Below, piece after piece: positions 13,150 to 23,060 of a stretch of DNA of 64,000 bases. Source of the DNA: Formicarius rufipectus. Taxonomy: Eukaryota > Chordata > Aves > Passeriformes > Formicariidae. The position numbers and the translations under genes were made by a program. The stretch lies in NCBI GenBank assembly GCA_013399695.1, contig VXAU01003549.1, forward strand, positions 1,176,694 through 1,240,693, read 5' to 3'. Each line of letters starts with the position of its first letter. The stretch's first letter is position 1. The notes under the pieces were generated by a model. The model was not told the origin of the DNA and searched no databases. It was given only the letters and a program-made list of their open reading frames with translations.

Positions 13150-13200
13150 TAAATTGCTCTAACTCCATCCACTTCAGTGGAGTTAGAGCAACTGAGAACA
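13150..13200. repeat. perfect 14-bp hairpin; likely ancient palindromic repeat fragment
   Basis: Arms TTGCTCTAACTCCA (13154-13167) and TGGAGTTAGAGCAA (13178-13191) are exact reverse complements around a 10-base spacer. The ACTCCA...CTTCAGTGGAGTTA core resembles the 'ACTCCATTGACTTCAATGGAGT' type of motif that I recall from an old, widespread family of amniote palindromic repeats. The hairpin is seen directly. The family assignment is from memory and tentative. Confidence 0.5.
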
Positions 13201-15990
13201 TAGATGGCTTTGTGGGACTGAGGGCAGTCAGCCTCACGCAGGCAGTTTTCGTTCGTCAGCCCAGCAAGCTCCCTGGATGGAGAACAGGAGCTGTCTAAGT
13301 GCACTAAATCAAAAATTAAATTTGGAAAGTGTACTTTTTGAAGAACACAGGCACAGTATCACCTGCTATGATATCTGTGGAAACATTATTATGTTTAATA
13401 CTGAACAATTGGATCAGAGCAGCAAAGTCAATTCAAACCAGCTGAACATCTACAGTCCATTTATTTTTGAAATATTTTGAATTTTTTCTTTGCTGTTTTG
13501 GTGCTCCCTGCTTACTCAGTTTCTCCTGACTTAGTGTATGAACAAAGGGAGAGGAACAAAGTCATATAATAAAACCTTGTTTCCGTACAATTTCCGTGCT
13601 GAATTTAGTTTGTCATGGTTCATGGCTCTTGCCAGGTGTGCTGTGGACTGGACACAAACTCACAAAGACCAACAATTATGAATTTCAGAGTTCATTACTG
13701 GGATTTTTTTGATAGTAGAAGTTAACTCTATTTTATTTTCCATCTGATACTCCTGCAATTTACAAAATCTTAGCCATCCAAGCAGGAATGCCTCTGAATA
13801 CTTTCTCTTTCACACAAAACCTCAGTCTTATTTATTCTTTTGCATATATTTCTGTTTGGGCAGTGGCTGACAATGTTAAGGTCTGGGTGGAACTTTCTGC
13901 AATTTTTTTATTGAACCTGATGACTACTGAGCTTTTCTGCAAAGCTCATGTTGCCCTAAGTAGTAGCGGAGCTCTTCTTGACAGCCTGGCTGTGCTGATG
14001 GTTGTCAGTTCCTGGACTGAAAAGCAGGCTGACGAAACAGTGGGGAAAGTTATTCAGAACTGTTTGATGTAAACTACTACAAAATTGCTGTCTGTCTGTC
14101 GTTCATGAACTGACTGAATAGGAGAGACATGGCTATGAAAGAATATTAGTACCAATTGATGTAATGGTCTAACAAGTATGACATTTGATATTTCTGGACT
14201 GTTCTAAAAAAGCTGTAGTGCATCCAATTTGAATTCATGTGATGGAAAAGACCTGTCAAGTGGTTTTCTCCATAGTCTGAGAATTTACTCTTTCCTATTA
14301 AAAAAAAAAAGCCTTTATTTGTATTTACTTTTGAGACTTTTTGTTTGACATTTTGGTCATTTTGATAGTTCGTTTCCATGCAGACAGAGTTTATACTAAT
14401 TAGTTAACAGCTCAATTATTATCAAAGGGAGTTTTGAATGAAAAGGAAACAAGTTCCCAGCCCTGCTCTAACTACATGTTTGAGCACTGACTGTGGCACT
14501 TCATTAGGAATCCTGGAAATGGGCTAAGGAAAGTGAGTCATTAGTAACACTTATGTATACTACTGTTCCTTAAAGGAATTGAGTATTTCCTTTGGGAATT
14601 GCTACCTGGAAGAGAAGGCTTATTCTAATCCATATTATCTGTCATGCTGTAGACCTAATACTGTCTTTTAGCAACATATGAAAGAATGGAGAAATACAAC
14701 ACAACATAGACAAGTGGCTGGGCATACAAAAGGTACGTCTGGATTTGTGAGGTTCACGTCTGGATATTGCTGCATGTACAGCCAGTCACCAGAAATCACT
14801 CTATTATCACTTTGCTACCCTCTATTTTTCAGGCTTCTAGTTTGAAGCTTGATTACAGCAATTTGGAGGATGTATGCAAACCAACTCCAGATACTAATTG
14901 AAGGAATTCTGCTAATTAGAAAAGTCTATGGAACAAATAACAATTGCCGGCAAGGATGGGGTCATTTTCTGTATGGAACACCCTTTGTAAAGTGACTTCT
15001 ATCTAGAACAAATTTATCATTAGTTTTTCTGGATTTGAGATAGACTTTGAAAAACATTATTCAAGTTGACATTGTTGTAAGTCTAAGAATATTTGTCATT
15101 TTCCTTAAAACCCCAACTGCTGAAGCTATGTGGTTAATTAAGAGTCTTAGTTTCCATTAAGAAAAATACAAATTAAATTTCAGTTCTTGATGGAGAAGTC
15201 TTGAAAGCATGTATCCCAAAGGTCCAGCTTGAAAAGAGAAATAGAAAAATAAGAAAAGAAGAAAAATTTAATTTAAATTTAAAAATAATCTTTCTCAAAA
15301 GTCTCAATGTCTGTTGGGAACGACTGATTTTTGAAATTTCAAAGTAAATAATACTTTGGCACATATATGAATATAACCGCTACCATAGATTAGGTTATTC
15401 TTTTTAGTGCAACTAAATACAAATTTACTAGATTCAGCTCTGGATCTACTCCCTCTATAACATGTTTTAGCTGACATATGCTCCCTATAGATTGCTCCAA
15501 GTCCTTGTTGAGACAATCACTTAAAACATGGAGAAATCAGTTTTGCAAGACATTCCTTTAAGGTAACTTGTCAGAAACAGTTAATGTTTTCTTAAACTGA
15601 TTTTTAAATAGACAGATGTACAACTGGGTAGACATTGATTATCTAGTCATTGCCTCAACACCCCAGACCTTCTCTGAGAGCAAGACTGGTAGCTGGCTGC
15701 TGGACCACATCTCAGGATCCTATATATGGGATGAATGGCTGTAATGGAAGGTTATCCCATTTTGCTTCCAGTATAAGGTACAGATGAAACTGTACCATTT
15801 CTGTTTTAGTAACCTTCTGTGTGTCCTGATGTGTAGAGGTTTACAGGAATGTGTGTGTTCATTTTTACAGGAGCACATCTAACTTATATATGATATTCCA
15901 TGTGTTTGCATTAGTCTTCAAGCAATAAAATAAAAAAGCATTAATTTCATGTTTGTCATCTTAAATACACTCTGTTAATAAGCTTAAAGC
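13201..15990. other. non-coding stretch, nothing recognised
   Basis: AT-rich sequence with chance frames only, the longest a 94-codon plus-strand frame at 13788-14072 without a recognisable domain. No repeat was identified. Confidence 0.5.
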
Positions 15991-16011
15991 TCTTACAGTT
16001 ATACCTGTGCT

Positions 16012-16281
16012 TTATCTCTTCACAAGCAGCCCCATGCTTCCTAAAAATAGTTCCTTTCCACTATGAGAGAATATCTCTGCTGCTGAATTGGATAAGAATG
16101 TTGTCCATTCTGCAATAGAGGGATTTGTCTCACTTTCCCATTGCCTCAGTGAGGTATTTTTAGCAGCTATTAACATTAGCTTAATCCAAATATTATTTAC
16201 AGTAGAAGCACCAGATATCTTAGTAATGTCATTTAATACATAGAAGTCTAGAAAATGCTGACAATCCAGTCCTGTTGCCAC
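16012..16281 (-). pseudogene. L1/Tx1-type LINE ORF2 C-terminal remnant
   Basis: A 90-codon minus-strand frame contains a block reading LMLIAAKNTSLRQWESE, then PSIAEWTTFLSN, then FSHSGKELF, with a stop soon after. The spacing A-A-[KR]-x(4)-[RK]-x-W, then P-[ST]-[IV]-x-[ED]-W and a downstream hydrophobic/aromatic run, is the arrangement I know from the region beyond the reverse transcriptase in L1- and Tx1-clade ORF2 proteins. The upstream part is not convincingly readable in one frame, which fits an old 5'-truncated, decayed copy. There is no RT or endonuclease domain here. L1-like elements are scarce in birds, so it should be old. The match is by eye, and chance similarity cannot be excluded. 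Confidence 0.4.
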
Positions 16282-16299
16282 TTTGATAAGGTCAAGTAT

Positions 16300-19200
16300 T
16301 TTCTATCAAAATTCTGTGGCTCTAAAATTCAGTACCAGGTGATGAATGTCTCAGGTGCAGTGCAGGTACAGAAGGAAATGTATTTAATTGGTGTGATCTT
16401 CCACAAGGTACACGTGATAAAAATACGAAAAAATTAACACAGTCAAGATTTCTCAGCATTCTCACTGGCAGATACTGCTTTAGGACTTAGCTTAACCATG
16501 ATCTTTGTCTACCATAGCCAGCACTGAGTGTTTCTGTGGGCATTGCTGTCTGACTGCGCTATTTACTTGAAGAAGCATTCCTACTACTGCAAGTGTTCTC
16601 TTGATGGACTTAGATCTATGCTATATTATAACATCATGACAAAGTACCAGTTTGTCACTGTCTTCTGAAAGTGTCTAAGTTACAACACAAATAATATATT
16701 CTGCAGCTTGTGCCAAATTCTGGCAGATTTCCTAGTGACCTACTTTCACTAAAAGTCAAACCACTTAGATACTTTCTCAGACTGTTATGCCACAATGGGG
16801 TGAGATGTACACCTATAGTTGTGCTAGGGAATCATGCTTTGGGCTAAAATACCAGACAAAATGTGACAGAGAGGAGGTATTCCAATTAATTTCAACAGAT
16901 CCAGTTCAACTGCACTACATGTGATATGAGAAAGTCAGATTCAACAAACAATAGAAACCCAAGGACTTTGTAAGGTAGTGAGTAAGGGGCCTTGCCGGTG
17001 GGAGACAACACATCAAAAAGCTCCAACCCACAATAGTCTAGCTTCATGTCGCACACATCTTGGTTTGGAATACAGTGGCAAACAAAAATACTATTTATAT
17101 AAGGAAAATCAGATGTTCCCTTTTTCTCCAGCCGTGTTGTTCCTTATTCATTACACTATTTGTCCAAAATCTGTCTCTGGATGTTGGGTAGAAGTTGTAC
17201 TTTGGTGCTCAACTGGAAAGCAGCAGCTAACCTTTCCTAACTCCAGGGAACATTGGTTGTTTTGGACAGTGGTGGCAAGAACAACTGGGACCTCTTCTCT
17301 TTCTGACTGCCAGTCCTGAACTTCCCAGCTTCTTCTTTGTAGCCCAACAGCTTGTCCCTCCTCTGCAGTGACTGTATATCTGTATATACCTGTATATTGC
17401 TTTGGTGTAACCATAATGTAACCTCATTCTTTGCCCAGATTTCTGGTGGGGGATGGTGGAGAATGCTTTCTCCTGAGCCCTGACCTGTGATCTTACAAAG
17501 ATACTATTTTGTGGCAAGAAGTGAAGGAGCAGCCAATTATTCTTCACCTTTTCTTGGCCCCTTCCCCTTCCCTTAAAAGTGAATCTAGCCTGGAATAGTT
17601 CACTAAAAGTCACATTTTATATAATAGTTGTTCAGAGAACCTTTTCTTTTTCTTTTGTGCAAGCTGAAGTCATGTTTGGCCACACTGTGACATTGAAGCC
17701 TATCCTGGCTGAATAGAAGTGATTGTGTCCCTGGCCCACGTGTCCCTTGGAGTGTTATGTGCTGGCTCTACAAGGAAGGGTCTTGCATGGCTTACATTAC
17801 TGGGAAACATTTACTACATGATAGAAAAATTAGTTGGGTTTTGTTTTTAAAATAAAAAGATGGCATCAAATCTGCACAGTAAGTCAGGGGGCTCACTGGT
17901 AGAGCCTGCAATGGGGAATACACTCTTAATTGAAACAGCAATGGTGGAAAGTGAGAAATTGTCTTCAGTAAAGACTACCTAAATACTCAGAAGTCTGGAG
18001 ATAATGTCCGCTCTGATTGAAGTATTGAAGGCACACTCACAGTACCAGAGTATTGCGATGGGAAAGTTCAATTTCAGATGTCTAGGGCAGAAGCAGATCG
18101 TTTGATAGATGCTTTTTAGGTGTATAACAACTTGGAAAGTTATCTCCAAGTTTTGATAATCACTTTGCCTTCTGAGACTTCCAATCTATTTCTTAACTGT
18201 TCTTTTTAGTGTGAAAAAGTCTCCCATTTCTATTCTCTGCCCTACATACTTGGGTCAGGAAGTGAACATCCTATTTTTACAGCTTTGAAGCAAAATGGGT
18301 ATATAAGCAGCTGATTTCTTCACAGAATCCTTCTCAGATTTTTTTTTTTTTTTTACAAGAGGAGCCCTCAACATTTCCCCAGTCTCTACCTTAAAAGAAA
18401 TAGGGCAACACAACTAAGAAGATTCACAATTTTACCTGCTGAAGGGCACAGTAGTCAATGGTATTCAACCTTGTCAGGAACCACTAATATTATTTAAACT
18501 GTGGCCCAATTAGAAAAAATGGTTCTTAAAATTTTTTTTAATAACAGATAACAGAGTAAAAAGATACATTAATGAAATGTTCCCACTAACTGTGAATGCA
18601 GTACTTTTTGAGTACCACATTTTTTTTGACAGATGAATAAGGTTTTATTTGTTTTGAACAGTCTTGCTTCAAGAACTCATGGAAAGCACATTTGAATCTG
18701 TCTAATTACAGCTTCAGGTTCAGTTTTGACTTAGGAAGAGTTCTGGAGAAACAAGATTACAGGGACTAACTCAGTCTGGGACAAAGGCGACCAATTCTGG
18801 ATGCATATTTTGCTCTTACAGGATCTTATTAGCACAGATTCTGTTTCTTTGGTAAATTGAGTTACTTATTCAGCTTCAAGGTTCCCCTTTATGAATCTCA
18901 AAGCAGAAAATTCCTTCCAAGCAATTATTTTGAGGAAAGAATAGCAAGGAGGCATTTTGGGAAGGAAATTAGGGGAGACAGTTTAATGTATGCAAACACA
19001 ACATATGACAGAAACATTGCTTGTTGCATAAAACAAGTAATTCAGATTTATATATTGAAGTCTCTATTAGTAGTTAATCTGCTTCTGGCCACCTGCAGAG
19101 GAGGAATGGAAAAGGTTTCTTTTGATCTCTTTTGTGAAATGACCTTTGAGGGTGAAAAAAGTATAAAAGAAAAATAATGTGAATGAACCTTAAAAGGTTT

Positions 19201-19670
19201 GGGACAAATATTCTGTTGGGAACTGTTTGGTCCTTTAAAAATATGTCCGTATAGGACACAAAATGTCTGAAAGAGAGTAACATCTGTACTTCAGGTCAAG
19301 AAGGCTCATCACCCATTAATGCAACTCAACTAATTTCTTACAGGTCACTGAGACATGATGTTATTCTGGTAGACTACTTTGTGAGTGTGCTGTGTCTCAT
19401 CTGAGAAGTACAGCTTTGAATATGGAAATGACTGTGGGAAGGATAGCAATTTAAACTGTTCTATGCAATACATGCCTTCTTGACAAGGGTTATCATTCAG
19501 GTGTGGTGTTTCTGTGACCCCTATGTGGTATACGCATCCCTGTGCCTGAACTACTAGTCTTTGTCCTGTACCTGAGTGTTAGTTTGGATCTATGTCACTG
19601 GTAGAAATGCAGTTTTAACCATGATTTATACCCGTTTCAGTGGAAGGGGCCAAAGTGAAGCTCTTTCAGT
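16300..19670. other. non-coding stretch, nothing recognised
   Basis: AT-rich sequence. Frames of 106-128 codons (16978-17319 plus, 17227-17613 minus, 18857-19177 plus) overlap other frames and show no domain. It contains the 16-T run at 18339-18354. Confidence 0.5.
18339..18354. repeat. poly(T) run, 16 bp
   Basis: Simple homopolymer run. It could be the A-tail of a minus-strand retroposon, but no element body was identified. Confidence 0.9.
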
Positions 19671-19673
19671 CTT

Positions 19674-19685
19674 CCCTGAATCAGT
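19674..19685. repeat. left target-site duplication of SINE copy 1
   Basis: CCCTGAATCAGT here is repeated exactly at 19889-19900, on the other side of the SINE. The outer bases may belong to the element ends, so the certain duplication is the 9-bp CTGAATCAG (19676-19684 and 19891-19899). Confidence 0.9.
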
Positions 19686-19888
19686 TGTTGTTGTTGTTGT
19701 TGTTGGTTGGACTTCACGAACGAAGATCTTGGGATAAACCTGCGCAATGGATTTTTTAAGTGAGGCACAGTGTGCGCAGAACTGGCCCCACTCCCTTTAC
19801 TCCTGAGGCTAATCTTGCCACGGCCGAGCAGCTCGGACGGCGACAGCGAGTTCCTCCAGGATTCGAACCAGCGTCCTCAGAGGAGGAG
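19686..19888 (-). mobile_element. tRNA-derived SINE, copy 1 (5'-truncated)
   Basis: On the minus strand the element runs from GGCTCCTCCTCTGAGG at the right end to a (CAA)7 tail at 19685-19705. It keeps a Pol III B box (GGTTCGAATCC, as its complement at 19859-19869) but starts at a point equivalent to base 42048 of copy 2, so the A box is missing and it should not be transcribed. A duplication of 9-12 bp flanks it, which proves retroposition. It is about 95% identical to copy 2 over about 185 bp, with roughly ten substitutions, mostly transitions and several at CpG sites. It retains 15 bases just before the tail that copy 2 lacks. CR1-type insertions usually lack such duplications, so the tail and duplication point to RTE- or L1-type mobilisation (inference). 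Confidence 0.9.
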
Positions 19889-19900
19889 CCCTGAATCAGT
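19889..19900. repeat. right target-site duplication of SINE copy 1
   Basis: Exact repeat of 19674-19685, marking the 5' side of the minus-strand SINE. Confidence 0.9.
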
Positions 19901-22900
19901 AAACACTAAAGATTATGCCTTGCACGTAAATAAAACTTAGCACTTGCATGCTTATTATCTTTATGTATAAATGAGGCTAAATGTCTGACAATCATGCTCA
20001 TGACCTCTGAGTGGGCAGAGGTAATTCTGTCTATTATACCTCTCCATTTTTCTGTGATGCTGAATTTTTTAAACTTTCTGTAAAAACCCAGGTTCCCCTC
20101 TGACCCTTGCACATACCCAGACACCAGGAAGACATATGTCTTAACAGATAATGGCTCCATTGTGTGAATACTGTCAGTATCATATCAATGTGACATAAAT
20201 ACAGCAAATTAACTGTATGTTACTTACATCAGAACTGCTTCAGCTCTTTGTGTGGAATGGAAAAGGTGCAAGTGAAAGCTCTCTGAAGCAGCATGAGTCT
20301 TTTCCTTTTTTGAACGGTGCTTCTTTAAGAAACTGCAAGTTTTAGATTTGGTATTAATTCAAGGCTATTTTTTTACCTCAGAAAAGAATTAGGATTTATA
20401 TGTCACCTTAACAGTAGGCAATCAGTACTTTGGCAAAATTTTTTCTTAAGGAATGTTATTGCCAATCTTGACCAGGCAGTGTGAAAATGAGACATTACTT
20501 GTACACATCACTGTGTACTTCTATCCCTGCCACTATTGTAAAAGAACATATTTCTTGACTAAATGACAGATTAGTTAAGAGAACTCTTTGAAAATACATT
20601 TAGTTTGAGAGACTCAAACTCATTGACTTCCTTCATACCATGTCTTCATAGATTTCAAAAAATGGTTTTATTTAGTCTCCTGAAATTGAAAATTTTAATT
20701 GGCTGTTTTTTAAGCATTTGCAAAGTGGTACAGCCATTGCTAAGGGATAATGCTTCATTTTTAACTCAAGAAGTATTGCAAAATGATATTCTGAGAAGTG
20801 TTAGAAAAAACCAAATTGAACACTTTGTTAAACAGATGCACTTCTTGATTCTAGATAAATAACACTGCTTTATCAATATCAAAACATAAGAATAATAAGA
20901 AGCTATCAAATTAATGTTGAAACTAAATATGCTCTGGAATTTGTAAATTTTTACTGGAGTGTGGAGAAAACAAGTGTTTCAGAAAAGATTCATAAGTTTT
21001 CCAGAACTTATATCCACACCCCACCCCCCCAACTTTAAAGCACAATTCATGGAAACAAGGGATGTGCTGATATCTGGCTGTGTGTCATCAAAAATGATAT
21101 ATTACTGAAAATTAAATCTAGGCAAATATTTTTCCCAGAAAATTGCAAATAATGAATACACATACTCTGTTTGTTTTTTTGCAAACACTTGAATGTTCAT
21201 TTCACAAGTTTGCATTAGTTCTCTCCCTACCCCCCTTTACTGAGAACATCTTTAAACAATGGCTTTCAACAAGTCACTTTTTTTCAGTTTTTCAGCTGTA
21301 AGGTATCAAATTGCACCAGTCTGGTTGCATGTGTGTTTTTCTATAACAAGTCAACACTGAATGCATGAACAAATCACTAGGGTGAATGTTTAAAATCTTA
21401 AAGGTAGAAATAAAACTTTGCAATAAAAATAATCTTCAATAGCGATCAGTAGACTTATAATATTGGCCTCTAAAATTGTAAATGCTCTTCAGTTTTCAGA
21501 GCAGCTCTATTATGATGATGCAATTTGTGTGAATTTTGCCAAAGGAGAAATCTGAACAAATATGTTGTGTATTAGTCAAGTGACTTTTTCAGTATGTAAG
21601 ATTATCCATGGAAGTGTTTTGGGAAAGGGCAAAACTTCACAGAGCCATTCTACCCTACCAAAATACTAGAGACATTATACAAACATTACACTGACATGAG
21701 GCTTTATTCTTACTTTTGTCCTTTTGCACCTTAATTTTTCAGTCATCTCTGACTCATGGCAGTGGTTATACTGACTTTGATGATATGTTGATGTTAATGA
21801 ATTAAAAGCATAGTTGGTGCCTATTAGATGCCTGCTTTTCTGTGATGTCTTGACTTCAGATTCATAGGAGCAGTGTGACACTATGAAGAAATATAAATCT
21901 AGTTAGACAAAAGCATTGGTCTTCTCATCTCAGAAATTATGGTAACCAAAATTTGTGTGCTTGTGTTAGACCAACAATACCTGTATCTTCTTCCTAGTAA
22001 TGGGAGCATAAAACTTCTGTATATCCCTTGGTTTTCCACCAGCTTCTTCACAGAAGTCAGAAAGAGCTTCCATATCTATTTGTAAATGCATGAAATGCTG
22101 ACTGCACCAATCAGCTGAGGAAAACAGAGGGCTACGGATTTCCCTTCTGTTTGTTTCCACAAATACAGACCTATTGGATAGTGGATAAGCCCAACAACTG
22201 CAGGATGACTCTTTGCTCCAGAAACCTGCCAAATGCTCTGAGGCAAAATTGGGTTGTTGAGTTCCCTGGTGCTGAGAGGAGCTGTGAGTGGTGCAGCTAT
22301 ATTGAGGGAAACATGTTTCCCTGTCTTGTCTGAGAGAACATCATCTTAGTCCCATCTTTTTATAAGTATAATTGCATATGGTTTCGTTGTGAGGTGTCTG
22401 AATGACTAGAATTATGTCAGTATTAAAAATCTATGCCTGCAGGTTATCCTACAGTGTCAGATGTGCAGCTACCTGTCCAGCATAACCCATACTCTACCTA
22501 ACCCCCTATCTTGAGGTGATTCTGATGATATTTGAGATGATAATTGGAATGATCCTAGTGTGTGTTAAAACACCAGAATAGACTGGATGATGCTGATAAG
22601 GAAAAAAGAACCACGGTTCTTGCATGTTGCATAATAAAGTATTGAATTTAAATATGATTCTTAAGTACTCTACGGTTGTTCAAAGATTGCACAGCTTCTG
22701 ATCCCAGGGCTTCCTGAGCCATAACAAGGGATGGCCACACTTGAAATGGTAATAAAAATGATAATAATAATCAGGACAATAAAAAATTATCAATAGTCTG
22801 TGCAGAGATTATTTACTGGAATTTTAAGACATTTTATTGCTGAGAAAAAGCAAAGGTTAATTTATAGCCCATTTGTATTTTCCTTTCTCAAGCCCATGCT

Positions 22901-22960
22901 CAACCAATTGTACAACTTCACTGTGGCTCAAAGGAAAATTTGCCACTGCTTTATTGAAAC
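19901..22960. other. non-coding stretch
   Basis: AT-rich sequence with no recognisable gene or mobile element. A C-rich run lies near 21020-21030 and an imperfect (ATA/AAT)n patch near 22750. The minus-strand frame at 21966-22232 is treated separately as a weak exon candidate. Confidence 0.5.
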
Positions 22961-22984
22961 AGAATTGATGACCTAGAACCTGTT

Positions 22985-23060
22985 CCACTCTGGCAGTACT
23001 CTGACTGCATTCATTTGAAGTCAGTGGCCTGGATTCTGGTGTAGAACTGCAGTAACACCC
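22985..23060. repeat. possible ancient amniote repeat fragment
   Basis: The stretch TTTGAAGTCAGTGGCCTGGA followed by TTCTGGTGTAGAACTGCAG resembles the 'gaagtcaatgg ... ggattctg' texture of the ancient repeat family suspected at 13.15 kb. It is short and diverged, so the assignment is weak. Confidence 0.3.

Noticed and set aside
13154..13191. microRNA precursor
   Set aside because: The stem is only 14 bp with a 10-base loop, far shorter than a miRNA hairpin, and no known mature sequence is recognised.
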